A stretch of DNA of 64,000 nt from Sphingomonas_O antarctica (GTDB lineage: Bacteria > Pseudomonadota > Alphaproteobacteria > Sphingomonadales > Sphingomonadaceae), in assembly GCF_965137005.1 (NCBI RefSeq), contig NZ_CBCRXM010000013.1:1-64000 (forward strand), read 5' to 3'. A model generated the notes under the pieces. The model did not search any database, was not told the DNA's origin, and worked only from the letters and a program-made list of their open reading frames with translations. This document shows positions 34,474 to 42,987 of the stretch, in pieces. The number at the start of each line of letters is the position of its first letter. Position 1 is the first letter of the stretch. The position numbers and the translations under genes are program-made.

Positions 34474-35396
34474 CCGCCGGCAAAACCGAAGCCACCGATC
34501 ATCAGCGCCCAGCTCGCCGGTTCGGGCACGAATGCCAGCGCCGTCGCCGCGCCGCCCGAAGTCAGCGTCAGCCCGCTAATTCCGCGGAACGACGAATTCA
34601 GCCGGATCGTCGGATCGATATAGGCCGACACACTGCCGCTCGACCCGTCGAAATAAGTGTAGCTCGAGGCATTGAGATAGGCGCGGCTGTAGAAATCGAG
34701 CGCGCTGCCATTGGAATATTGATCGCCGCGAACAAAGCCGAAATCCAAACTATAGCCGCCGGTGCCGCAGCCCGACGCGTCGATCGTGCCCGGGATCGCC
34801 GTGCAATCCTTGCGGAAAGAGCCTCCAAAGCTCTGGGGATTGGTGGTGACCGCGATCACCGTCGCGCTGCCGACGCCCGACAACGTCGTCCCCCAATTCC
34901 CCGAGATCGTTCCTGCCTTGGTCGATTGACCCAGCGTCAACGCAATCTGGTCCGCCGCCGCCATATCCGGCGCGCTGAGCTTGATCGTGTAGAACATGGA
35001 CATCGATACATTGGCATTATTGGCCAAGGTCTTCTGTGCGACGGTCCCCAAAGAGGGCGATCCCTGGTTGGGCAGGGTCACGGCAAACGCCACGCCCCCG
35101 TCAGCATCACCCAGCACGGTATAGCCGGTGGTCGATACGAAATGCACGCCGGGATTGCCGCTGACGGTATAGGTCACCGACGGCATCGCATTGGGCAGCG
35201 GCAGGGTGAAAGTCGAAATTCCCCCGCCGACATAATAATTCTGCGGATCGGTCGTCGGAAATTCGAAATACCCCTGAAGCTCGAGCGCGTCGGGCACCGG
35301 CGGTACGTAGCACCCATCCCCGGGGCAGGCAGCAAGCGCGGGTGAGGATAAAGCGGCGACAGCGATCGTCGCGATCGAGAACAGCGTCTTGCGCAT
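34437..35396 (-). CDS. exported protein with PEPxxWA-CTERM sorting signal
   Basis: 319 residues with a signal peptide (MRKTLFSIATIAVAALSSPALA). The C-terminus VPEPASWALMIGGFGFAGGY followed by ARTRRSLKLA is the PEPxxWA-CTERM form typical of sphingomonads, a target for exosortase processing. The body is rich in serine, glycine and tyrosine, likely a beta-rich extracellular domain, with cysteines near residues 25-29 and again in the 200-217 region; it has no known enzymatic motif. It is the convergent neighbour of the DUF1501 gene and divergent from the glycosyltransferase. Confidence 0.88.
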   Translation of the reverse strand: MRKTLFSIATIAVAALSSPALAACPGDGCYVPPVPDALELQGYFEFPTTDPQNYYVGGGISTFTLPLPNAMPSVTYTVSGNPGVHFVSTTGYTVLGDADGGVAFAVTLPNQGSPSLGTVAQKTLANNANVSMSMFYTIKLSAPDMAAADQIALTLGQSTKAGTISGNWGTTLSGVGSATVIAVTTNPQSFGGSFRKDCTAIPGTIDASGCGTGGYSLDFGFVRGDQYSNGSALDFYSRAYLNASSYTYFDGSSGSVSAYIDPTIRLNSSFRGISGLTLTSGGAATALAFVPEPASWALMIGGFGFAGGYARTRRSLKLA

Positions 35397-35522
35397 GGTT
35401 AACCCCCCGAGAATGCGCCGCCATCACAACAATTGGACGATATTGATTGTATGAAAACGACATTCCCGCAGCGGGACGGCGCGTGCTCGCATGCGCGACC
35501 CGTTTCCGCTACGCCTCGGCCA

Positions 35523-36677
35523 ATGGACCTTTCGTCGCTGCGCATTGCCCTGTTTTCGGGCAATTATAACTTCGTGAAGGACGGCGCGAACCAGGCGTTG
35601 AACCGCCTGGTCGGTTATTTGCTGCGCCAGGGTGCGGCGGTCCGCGTCTATTCGCCGACGACCGATCACCCTGCGTTTCCGGCGACCGGCGATCTGGTCA
35701 GCGTGCCGTCGGTCCCGCTGCCGGGGCGCGAGGAATATCGCTTCGCCTTCGGCATTATGCCCGCGGCAAAGCGCGATTTGCGCCGTTTCGCGCCCAATAT
35801 CGTTCACGTCTCCGCGCCCGAAATGCTCGGCCATCGCGCGGTCAGCTGGGCGCGGTGGCACGATCTGCCGATCGTCGCCTCGGTCCACACGCGCTTCGAA
35901 ACCTATCCGCGTTATTATAATCTGGCGTTTCTCGAACCGGTCATGCTGGCGATCCTGCGGCGTTTCTATCGCCGCTGCGATGCGCTGGTCGCGCCGTCGG
36001 ACAGTTTTGCCCAGATCCTCCGCGAGCAGCGCATGAATTACGATATCGGCATCTGGTCGCGCGGCCTCGACCACGAATTGTGGAATCCCGGGCGGCGAGA
36101 TCTCGAATGGCGCCGCGCGCAGGGCATTGCCGACGACGAGGTCGTGATCGGTTTTCTCGGCCGCATCGTTATGGAAAAGGGGCTGGATGTCTTCGCCGAA
36201 GCCGTCGAGCGACTGACTCAAAAGCATATCAAACACCGCGTGCTCATCGTCGGCGAAGGGCCGGCGCGCGACTGGTTTCAGCGCCGCCTGCCCGACGCGG
36301 TGTTCACCGGTTTCCAGATGGGTCCCGACCTCGCCCGTGCGGTTGCCGGGATGGACATCTTCCTCAACCCCAGCGTCACCGAAACCTTCGGCAACGTATC
36401 GCTCGAATCGATGGCCTGCGGTATTCCCGTCGTCGCCGCGCGCGCGGCGGGCAGCGAGGATATCGTCCAGGACGGCGTGACCGGCCTGCTGGTCCGCCCC
36501 GGCGCGATTGAGGGCTATGCCAACGCGCTCGCCCGCCTCGCCACCGATCACGATTTCCGTGCGCGCATGGGCCAGGCGGGCATCGCCGAAGCCGCCAAAT
36601 ATGAATGGGACCGCATCAACGCGGCAGTCGCGGAAACCTATCTACGCGTCATCCGCAACCGCCAGACGCGGCTTTAA
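35523..36677 (+). CDS. GT4 glycosyltransferase (group 1)
   Basis: About 384 residues of GT-B fold. It starts LSSLRIALFSGNYNFVKDGANQALNRLVGYL, and has VIGFLGRIVMEKGLDVFAEAV and SVTETFGNVSLESMACGIPVVAARAAG, the nucleotide-sugar binding EX7E-like region of family 4. It may glycosylate a lipid or surface glycan (relatives include alpha-mannosyltransferases for glycolipids). The ATG at 35523 directly precedes the domain; an in-frame ATG at 35451 would add about 24 residues and cannot be excluded. Confidence 0.86.
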   Translation: MDLSSLRIALFSGNYNFVKDGANQALNRLVGYLLRQGAAVRVYSPTTDHPAFPATGDLVSVPSVPLPGREEYRFAFGIMPAAKRDLRRFAPNIVHVSAPEMLGHRAVSWARWHDLPIVASVHTRFETYPRYYNLAFLEPVMLAILRRFYRRCDALVAPSDSFAQILREQRMNYDIGIWSRGLDHELWNPGRRDLEWRRAQGIADDEVVIGFLGRIVMEKGLDVFAEAVERLTQKHIKHRVLIVGEGPARDWFQRRLPDAVFTGFQMGPDLARAVAGMDIFLNPSVTETFGNVSLESMACGIPVVAARAAGSEDIVQDGVTGLLVRPGAIEGYANALARLATDHDFRARMGQAGIAEAAKYEWDRINAAVAETYLRVIRNRQTRL

Positions 36678-36991
36678 GCCCAGTCGAATGTCAACGGCGC
36701 TTCGCGAAAGGCAAAGCGGTCGAGATGGCGCGCCAAAGCGCCCTTCAGCCCGTCGAGTTGACCGTCGGCACTCGCATCGATCCGGCATTCGAGCGTGTCG
36801 GGATGCGCAATCATCGTCACCACCCCGTCGCCCGGCCAGTCGGCTCCCCGCGCGTCGCGGGGAAACGTCACCGTCCCCCGCTCCGGCGTGAATTCCACCT
36901 CCAAATTATGCTGCCAATGCTTGCACAATTGCTGGAGGTATTTGCTACCACTGGCCGTCGGCACCATCGCCGTCGCGGATGCGACGGTCAC
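36674..36991 (-). CDS. DUF2218 domain-containing protein
   Basis: A 105-residue protein with the family pattern GSKYLQQLCKHWQHNLEVEFTPERGTVTFP and the C-terminal LARHLDRFAFREAPLTFDW. DUF2218 proteins are small, some near siderophore or iron-reductase genes, but no iron gene is present here. It overlaps the upstream PadR gene by 4 bases and the end of the convergent glycosyltransferase by 4 bases. Function not established. Confidence 0.86.
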   Translation of the reverse strand: MTVASATAMVPTASGSKYLQQLCKHWQHNLEVEFTPERGTVTFPRDARGADWPGDGVVTMIAHPDTLECRIDASADGQLDGLKGALARHLDRFAFREAPLTFDWA

Positions 36992-37572
36992 AGGCGCTCG
37001 ACCTTTTTCGCTGCCTCGTCGATCGCGTCGGCAATCGCGTGCAACTGCTCCGGGCTCAGTTCTTGGCCCATGATGCGGTCCTGCAGCACTTGCCGCAAAT
37101 TGCCCATCGCGCGGCGCACCGGCCGTGCATCGCCGCGATTGCGCTCCGCACCGACCGCATCGAGCCGGGCAAAGATCGCCGCGACTTCTTCGGCGCGCTC
37201 GGCCAGATGTGCCGTGCCCGCCTCGGTAATGCCGAACAGCTTCTTGGCGCCCTCGGCCTGCCGCGCTTCGATCAGGCCCATATCGTCGAGCAAGGTCAGC
37301 GTGGGATAAACCACGCCCGGGCTCGGCGCATAGGCTCCGCCCGTCCGCTCCTCGAGCGCGCGGATCAGGTCATAGCCGTGGCGTTCCTGCTCTTCGATCA
37401 GCTTGAGCAGCACCAGCCGCAACTCGCCCCCGTCGAACATCCGGCGGCGACGAGCGCCACCGGCTTCCGCCATCGCCTCGCCCCAGGCCTGCCGCGCGTG
37501 GCGGCCGAACATCGCATGCATGCCGTAATGGCCGCCGCGCGGGCCGCCTCTGTGTTTATGATAACCAAACAT
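36988..37572 (-). CDS. PadR-family transcriptional regulator
   Basis: 194 residues. After a glycine/histidine-rich N-terminus (FGYHKHRGGPRGGHYGMHAMFGRHARQAW) comes the PadR winged helix: ELRLVLLKLIEEQERHGYDLIRALEERTGGAYAPSPGVVYPTLTLLDDMGLIE. A C-terminal helix region would dimerise. The histidine/glycine-rich start is unlike most PadR proteins and could bind metal, an inference. Its ATG follows the strong ribosome site AAGGAG. It is cotranscribed with the DUF2218 gene. Confidence 0.92.
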   Translation of the reverse strand: MFGYHKHRGGPRGGHYGMHAMFGRHARQAWGEAMAEAGGARRRRMFDGGELRLVLLKLIEEQERHGYDLIRALEERTGGAYAPSPGVVYPTLTLLDDMGLIEARQAEGAKKLFGITEAGTAHLAERAEEVAAIFARLDAVGAERNRGDARPVRRAMGNLRQVLQDRIMGQELSPEQLHAIADAIDEAAKKVERL

Positions 37573-37597
37573 ATTTATCTCCTTCTCAAACGGATCT

Positions 37598-37609
37598 AAG
37601 ATATATCTT
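37598..37609. promoter_or_regulatory. palindromic operator candidate before padR
   Basis: AAGATATATCTT is a perfect 12-base palindrome 26 bases upstream of the padR ATG, in a longer imperfect repeat flanked by GATC on both sides. PadR proteins usually repress their own gene by binding such AT-rich palindromes. It also sits in the 85-base divergent gap before rarA, so it may affect both genes. Confidence 0.45.
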
Positions 37610-37657
37610 TAGAAAGATCAAGTGGCGAGATGTGCTTGTACTTCTTATCTTTCGCTC

Positions 37658-38947
37658 ATGGCCGATCTCTTCGCCGCTCCCGCCCCACTGGCGCCACTTG
37701 CGGACCGCTTGCGCCCACAGGCGTTGGATGAAGTCGTCGGCCAGGATCACCTGACCGGATCCGAGGGAGCGATCGGTCGGATGGTCTCCGCCGGGAAACT
37801 CGCCTCGATGATTTTGTGGGGTCCGCCCGGAACCGGCAAGACGACCATCGCCCGCCTCCTCGCCGACGCGGTCGGGTTGCGGTTCGAAGCGATCAGCGCG
37901 GTGTTTTCAGGCGTCGCCGACCTCAAGCGCGTCTTCGCCGCCGCCCGCGACGCCGCGACGATGGGCCAGCGCACGCTCCTGTTCGTGGACGAGATCCACC
38001 GCTTCAACCGCGCGCAACAGGACGGCTTCCTGCCTTATGTCGAGGACGGCACGATCACCCTGGTCGGTGCGAGCACCGAAAATCCGAGCTTCGAACTCAA
38101 CGCCGCCTTGCTGAGCCGCGCGCAGGTGCTGGTTCTCCACCGCCTTGATCACGCTGCGCTCGGCCAACTGCTCGACCGCGCTGAATCGGAGGAGAACCGC
38201 ACCCTCCCCCTCACCCGCGAAGCCCGCGACGCGCTGATCGCCAGTGCCGACGGCGACGGCCGTTTCCTGCTCAATCAGGCCGAGACGTTGTTCAGCGTCG
38301 CGATCGCCGAGCCGCTCGATCCGCCCGCGCTTGCCGAACTCCTGCACCGCCGCATGCCGGTCTATGACAAGGACCGCGAGGGGCATTACAACCTCATTTC
38401 CGCGCTCCACAAAAGCCTGCGCGGTTCGGACCCGCAGGCCGCACTCTATTGGATGGCGCGCATGCTCGTTGCGGGTGAAGAGCCGCTCTACGTCCTCCGC
38501 CGCCTCGTCCGCTTCGCCAGCGAGGATATCGGCCTCGCCGATCCGCAGGCGCTCGTGCAATGCCTCGCCGCCAAGGACGCGTACGACTTTCTCGGCAGCC
38601 CTGAAGGCGAACTCGCGATCGTGCAGGCATGCCTCTACCTCGCCACCGCCCCCAAATCGAACGCCGCCTATGTCGCCCAAAAGGGCGCGTGGAAATCGGC
38701 CAAGGAAACCGGCAGCCTGATGCCGCCGATGAACATCGTCAACGCCCCGACCAAGCTGATGAAGCAGCTCGGCTATGGCAAGGGCTATGCCTATGACCAC
38801 GATCAGGCCGAAGGGTTTTCGGGCGACAATTACTGGCCCGACGAAATGACCCCGGTAACCTTTTACAGCCCCGTCGACCGTGGCTTCGAAGCGCGCGTCG
38901 CCGAACGTATGGCCCATTGGAACCAACTGCGAGCCGAGCGGCAATGA
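37658..38947 (+). CDS. rarA: replication-associated recombination protein A
   Basis: A 429-residue AAA+ ATPase acting at stalled replication forks. Walker A GPPGTGKTT (near residue 52), Walker B in LLFVDEIHRFNRAQQD and the sensor segment LVGASTENPSFELNAALLSR are intact. The C-terminal tetramerisation part includes DPQAALYWMARMLVAGEEPLYVLRRLVRFASEDIGLADP. The start at 37658 begins at MADLFA as in orthologues. Its stop overlaps the next ATG. Confidence 0.95.
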   Translation: MADLFAAPAPLAPLADRLRPQALDEVVGQDHLTGSEGAIGRMVSAGKLASMILWGPPGTGKTTIARLLADAVGLRFEAISAVFSGVADLKRVFAAARDAATMGQRTLLFVDEIHRFNRAQQDGFLPYVEDGTITLVGASTENPSFELNAALLSRAQVLVLHRLDHAALGQLLDRAESEENRTLPLTREARDALIASADGDGRFLLNQAETLFSVAIAEPLDPPALAELLHRRMPVYDKDREGHYNLISALHKSLRGSDPQAALYWMARMLVAGEEPLYVLRRLVRFASEDIGLADPQALVQCLAAKDAYDFLGSPEGELAIVQACLYLATAPKSNAAYVAQKGAWKSAKETGSLMPPMNIVNAPTKLMKQLGYGKGYAYDHDQAEGFSGDNYWPDEMTPVTFYSPVDRGFEARVAERMAHWNQLRAERQ

Positions 38948-39273
38948 CGCTGGAGGAGGCGCTAAATTTCGCGGCAAGCCTGCCCGGAGGCGAGCGCTCG
39001 AAACATTATGGCCAGCCCGCCGCAAAAGTGCACGGGCATGCCGAGGTGTCGACTGGGCATGAGCCGGACAGTTCGTTCGTTCTGCTGATCGACCGCGGCG
39101 ACGTGGAGATGCTGATGGCGACCGAGCCGGACACGTATTGGCAGACGCCGCATTATGCCGGCTATTCCGCGGTCCTGGTGCGCTACGAAGCCGCTGATGA
39201 CGACCGCGTCCGCACGATGATTGGACGCGCGGCGGACCAAGCGCGGGCGAAGAAGCCGCCGCGTCGGCGTTGA
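38944..39273 (+). CDS. MmcQ/YjbR-family protein
   Basis: 109 residues of the small CyaY-like DNA-binding fold of the YjbR family. Family features are the N-terminal MTLEEALNFAASLPGGERSKHYGQPAAKVHG and a strand-rich middle (FVLLIDRGDVEMLMATEP); the tail is basic (RAKKPPRRR). The ATG overlaps the rarA stop by 4 bases. Biological role is unknown. Confidence 0.82.
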   Translation: MTLEEALNFAASLPGGERSKHYGQPAAKVHGHAEVSTGHEPDSSFVLLIDRGDVEMLMATEPDTYWQTPHYAGYSAVLVRYEAADDDRVRTMIGRAADQARAKKPPRRR

Positions 39274-40133
39274 GGACGTTTGCAAACTTCGCGGCGATTG
39301 ATTGGTCGGGCGCTGCGGGAGAACGGCACAAGGGCATTGCCGTCGCGCTGTGCGGACCTGCCGGACCGCCCGCGCTCGTCAGGCCTGGCCATCGTTGGTC
39401 ACGGGCGGAGGTGCTCGACTGGTTGTTGGCAGAGATGCCTGAGGACACGCTGGTCGGGCTCGACTTGAGCGGATCGATGCCCTTTGCCGATGCCAGCGCC
39501 TACTTTCCCGGTTGGGACGAAAGTCCCGCCGATGCGCGCGGCCTGTGGGCGCTGGTCGAGCGGCACAGCGCGGACGATCCACATCTCTCTGCCATGAGCT
39601 TTTTCGATCATCTGGAAGCATCGCGCTATTTCCGCCGCCATGGCGGCCGGCGCGGCGACCGTTTCGGCGAAGGCCGACAGGGCCGCTTCCGCATCACCGA
39701 GAATGCCCAACGCGCGCTTGGCTGTCGCCCTTACAGCAACCTCAATCTGGTCGGCGCGGCACAGGTCGGCAAATCGAGCCTCACCGGTATGCGCGTGCTG
39801 CATCGGCTGAGCGGCAAACTGCCGCTGTGGCCGTTCGATGCCGTTCCCGAAACAGGTTCGCTGGTCGTCGAAATTTACACCACCATTGCCGCCATCGCCG
39901 CAGGCCGCGCGCCGGGCCGGTCGAAGATGCGGAGCTATGAGGCGCTTAATGATGCCCTCGGCAATCTTGGCAGCCCGCCCGTGCCAAGCGAAGGCGCGAT
40001 CGACGACCACACCAGCGACGCACTGCTCACCGCAGCGTGGTTGCGCCATGTCCATGGCGACGCGGCACTGTGGCACCCGCCCGGTCTCGACGCGGTCCGC
40101 TTCACCGAAGGCTGGACGTTCGGCGCACGCTGA
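39270..40133 (+). CDS. DUF429-like protein, predicted RNase H-fold nuclease
   Basis: 287 residues with a TTG start overlapping the YjbR stop by 4 bases. FAAIDWSGA at the N-terminus, LVGLDLSGSMPFAD, VVEIYTTIAAIAAG and DHTSDALLTAAWLRHVHG have the order and acidic residues of DUF429 proteins, a predicted RNase H-like nuclease fold. The assignment rests on motif resemblance alone. TTG is chosen since no ATG lies nearer to the conserved FAAIDW segment. Confidence 0.62.
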   Translation: MRTFANFAAIDWSGAAGERHKGIAVALCGPAGPPALVRPGHRWSRAEVLDWLLAEMPEDTLVGLDLSGSMPFADASAYFPGWDESPADARGLWALVERHSADDPHLSAMSFFDHLEASRYFRRHGGRRGDRFGEGRQGRFRITENAQRALGCRPYSNLNLVGAAQVGKSSLTGMRVLHRLSGKLPLWPFDAVPETGSLVVEIYTTIAAIAAGRAPGRSKMRSYEALNDALGNLGSPPVPSEGAIDDHTSDALLTAAWLRHVHGDAALWHPPGLDAVRFTEGWTFGAR

Positions 40134-40150
40134 CGTTACAGGGCACCCAA

Positions 40151-40226
40151 GCCGGCTTAGCTCAGATGGTAGAGCACCTGATTTGTAATCAGGGGGTCAG
40201 GGGTTCGATCCCTCTAGCCGGCACCA
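40151..40226 (+). tRNA. tRNA-Thr (anticodon TGT)
   Basis: A 76-base gene including encoded CCA. The acceptor stem pairs GCCGGCT with AGCCGGC, the anticodon stem CCTGA pairs with TCAGG, and the loop TTTGTAA reads TGT. The T arm is GGGG-TTCGATC-CCTC-like with the usual TTCGA. The flanking genes are unrelated and no integrase is next to it. Confidence 0.96.
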
Positions 40227-40304
40227 TCATGACAGACTCAAATCATCCAGGGGATGATTTGTCGCGAGCGTGATCCGGGGGTAGCGAGGCCGCAGGAGAA
40301 TGCC

Positions 40305-41387
40305 GTGCTGACCAAGGGCGACGATTACCCGATCCATCAGACGCCCGAACCGGTGGCGTTCGCGGGCACCGACCGCAATTTCTACGACCGCTATTTCTTC
40401 AACGGCTATGGCCCCGAAGGCGAAGCGTTTTTCGCCATCGCGTTTGGCATTTATCCCAATCTCAACGTCGCCGACGCGCATTTTTCGTGCTTGGTTGGCG
40501 GCAAGCAAATCTGCCTCCACGCCTCGAAATTGCTCGGCATGGAGCGCATGGACCTGTCCGTCGGGCCGATCAGCATCGACATCGTCGAACCGCTGCAAAT
40601 CCTCCGCGTTCGCATCGCGCCGACCGACGGCATCGCCGCCGATTTGACCTTCACTGGTCGCCATTTTCCGATCGAGGAGCCGCGTTTCACGCGCCGTTTC
40701 GGTCCGCGCAGTTTCATGGACTACACCCGCCTGACGCAGAACGGCCATTGGTCCGGCTGGTACGAGATCGATGGCCAGCGGGTTGGCGTCGACACCCATG
40801 TCGGCACGCGCGACCGCAGCTGGGGCGTCCGGCCCGTCGGTGCGCGCGATCCCCAGCCCATCGTGCCCGAAGTCGCGCCGCAATTCTACTGGCTGTGGTC
40901 GCCCGCCAATTTCGCAAATGGCTCGCTGTTCTTCCACGTCAACGCCGATGCGGAAGGGAAGCCGTGGAACGTCCGTGCGGTGCGACAGGCGGACAGCGGC
41001 GAGCATGACGAAACCAGCGACGGGGCGATGACCCTGACTCTCGAACCCGGCCTGCGTCATGCCAGCGCGGCGACCCTCACCGCAAAATTCGGCGATGATC
41101 GCCTGGCCGCGACGTTCGAACCCGGCGCGAAATTCCTGATGCGCGGGATCGGTTACGGCCATCCCGACTGGCCGCATGGCGGGTGGAAAGGCGCGCTGGC
41201 GGTCGAACGCGAAGACATGGGCCCGGCGGCCATTTCCGCCGGGCGCCCCGACCATCTGCACATTCAGGCACTGGCGCGAGTCACCGTCGAGGATGGCGGG
41301 CAAACGCACGTCGGGACCGGCATCCTCGAACAACTGATCCTCGGCCCTTACGCCCCACTCGGACTCACGACGGTGTTCGGTGACTAA
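40305..41387 (+). CDS. hypothetical protein, possibly DUF7064/CrtC-like lipocalin fold
   Basis: 360 residues from GTG 40305, preceded by AGGAG at 40293-40297. It contains THVGTRDRSWGVRPVG and FYWLWSPANF, resembling the conserved RDxSWG motif of the hydroxyneurosporene hydratase-like and DUF7064 families, which share a beta-barrel fold. No catalytic residue can be named. It overlaps the next gene by 8 bases. The pair of this type of gene with an aminoglycoside-phosphotransferase-like gene suggests a joint role in a small-molecule pathway. Confidence 0.68.
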   Translation: MLTKGDDYPIHQTPEPVAFAGTDRNFYDRYFFNGYGPEGEAFFAIAFGIYPNLNVADAHFSCLVGGKQICLHASKLLGMERMDLSVGPISIDIVEPLQILRVRIAPTDGIAADLTFTGRHFPIEEPRFTRRFGPRSFMDYTRLTQNGHWSGWYEIDGQRVGVDTHVGTRDRSWGVRPVGARDPQPIVPEVAPQFYWLWSPANFANGSLFFHVNADAEGKPWNVRAVRQADSGEHDETSDGAMTLTLEPGLRHASAATLTAKFGDDRLAATFEPGAKFLMRGIGYGHPDWPHGGWKGALAVEREDMGPAAISAGRPDHLHIQALARVTVEDGGQTHVGTGILEQLILGPYAPLGLTTVFGD

Positions 41388-42396
41388 GGTCTTTCGCGTC
41401 GAACAGGTCACCGCAGAATGGCTCAGCGAAATGCTGGGCACCCGCATCGACCGGTTGTCGCACACCCCGATCGGAACCGGCCAAGTCGGGGCGACCTATC
41501 GGTTCACTCTGGCCGGTGCAGGCGCGCCCGCGACGCTGGTCGGAAAATTCGCGGCCACCGACGACGTGTCGCGCGCGACCGGTGTGGCACAGAACAGCTA
41601 TAAGCGCGAGACCGGCTTTTACGACCGCTTGGCGCGGGGGAAGTCGTTGCCGGTTCCTGAAATACTATATGTTGGGTTCGATGAGGCGACGCACGATTTC
41701 GCCCTGATCATGCGCGAAATCGCCGGCGCACGCGCGGGCGATCAACTCGTGCCGTTAACGCAAAACGAAGCCGAGACCGCGGTCGATGCACTCGCGGCCG
41801 TTCACGGAGCATTCTGGGCCGACGCGACGCTCAACACGCGCGACTGGTTGCCGGGCTCAGCAAAGCTGCCGCACGGCACGGTCGATCCGCTTTATGCGAT
41901 GCTGTGGCCTGCGTTTCTCGAACGTTATGGCGCATGCGTCACGCCGGCGATGCGTGAGGCCGGCGACGCTCTTGTGGACCGCGTCGATGCGTGGATCGCT
42001 TGTGGCGGATCTAAAACGCTCGTCCACGGTGATTATCGCCACGACAATCTGCTGTTCGACCCGCAGGGCGGCGTGACTATCGTGGATTGGCAGACCTGCG
42101 CCGTCGGGCGTGGCGTGCGCGATCTTGCCTATTTCGCCGGCACGTCGCTTTCACCGAACGATCGGCGGGCTTGGGAACGCGTATTGTTCGACCGCTGGTT
42201 GTCGGCGATCAAAGCTGAAACCGAAGCCGATACAGAGTGGGTCGAATATCGCCGCAGTGCTTTTGCCGGCTTCCTGATGGCTGTCGCGGCGTCGATGATC
42301 GTCGGACGCACCGAACGCGGCGACGCGATGTTCCTCACCATGGGTGAGCGCGCCGCCGCGATGGTTCTTGATCTAGGCTCGATCAACCTGATTTAA
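41380..42396 (+). CDS. phosphotransferase-family protein (APH/ecdysteroid kinase-like)
   Basis: 338 residues with a kinase-like fold. The catalytic loop is LVHGDYRHDNLLFD with the HGDxxxxN pattern, and the metal aspartate is in GGVTIVDWQTCAVGRGVRDLAYF. A glycine-rich region (IGTGQVGATYRFTL) is near residue 30. Relatives phosphorylate small molecules such as aminoglycosides, choline or acyl compounds; substrate unknown. The start is GTG. It is translationally coupled to the gene upstream and convergent with the glycine-zipper gene. Confidence 0.87.
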   Translation: MTKVFRVEQVTAEWLSEMLGTRIDRLSHTPIGTGQVGATYRFTLAGAGAPATLVGKFAATDDVSRATGVAQNSYKRETGFYDRLARGKSLPVPEILYVGFDEATHDFALIMREIAGARAGDQLVPLTQNEAETAVDALAAVHGAFWADATLNTRDWLPGSAKLPHGTVDPLYAMLWPAFLERYGACVTPAMREAGDALVDRVDAWIACGGSKTLVHGDYRHDNLLFDPQGGVTIVDWQTCAVGRGVRDLAYFAGTSLSPNDRRAWERVLFDRWLSAIKAETEADTEWVEYRRSAFAGFLMAVAASMIVGRTERGDAMFLTMGERAAAMVLDLGSINLI

Positions 42397-42899
42397 CGGC
42401 AGGAATAACCGTTCCGTGATCCGTTGCGATCGATCGAACTGCCGACGGCACCACCGGCTGCGGCACCGATCAGCGCGCCGAGCAAGCTCGAACGGCCATT
42501 GGCGATGGTCGCGCCAGCCAGCGCACCGACACCCGCACCGATGATCAGACCGGTCGTGCCGTCCGACCGGCGGCAATAATAGCGCCCGTCATACCCACGA
42601 TAGACGCGGTCGTTCTGGCTGAGCCGGCGCGGCTGATAATAGCGGCCGTCGCGATAGTAGCGGTCGGCATAATAGGTGCCGTAACGCGGGTCGGGATTGT
42701 TATAGTCGTAACGGTTCCACTGGCGATAATGGCGCAGTTCACGGCGGTAGTCGCGACGCGCCTGATCGTAATTATAGACGCCGCGCGCAGCGTTTTCGCG
42801 CTCGAACGTCGTCTGCTGTGCTTGCGCCGGGGCGGCGGCGACGGTCATTCCCGTCATCGCCGTTGCGGCCAGCGCGATCGCATTGATCATCGTCTTCAT
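42393..42899 (-). CDS. glycine-zipper 2TM domain outer-membrane-type protein
   Basis: 168 residues. A signal peptide (AIALAATAMTGMTVAAAPAQA) precedes an arginine- and tyrosine-rich middle (YNYDQARRDYRRELRHYRQ, RYYRDGRYYQPRR). The C-terminal GLIIGAGVGALAGATIANG and LLGALIGAAAGGAVGSSID are glycine-zipper repeats like those of the 17-kDa rickettsial surface antigen and RcnB/YMGG-type proteins. It is probably envelope-associated. Function unknown. Confidence 0.85.
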   Translation of the reverse strand: MKTMINAIALAATAMTGMTVAAAPAQAQQTTFERENAARGVYNYDQARRDYRRELRHYRQWNRYDYNNPDPRYGTYYADRYYRDGRYYQPRRLSQNDRVYRGYDGRYYCRRSDGTTGLIIGAGVGALAGATIANGRSSLLGALIGAAAGGAVGSSIDRNGSRNGYSCR

Positions 42900-42987
42900 C
42901 GGGTCTCTCCTACGATTGACGCAGGTTGAACGGACCGCAGGTGGAACGGTTGCGTGAACCCAAAACTACTTTCGGTTCACCCGGGCG

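Noticed and set aside
40139..40304. Integrative element at tRNA-Thr
   Set aside because: No integrase, att duplication or IS is found around it; the adjacent genes look like core genes.
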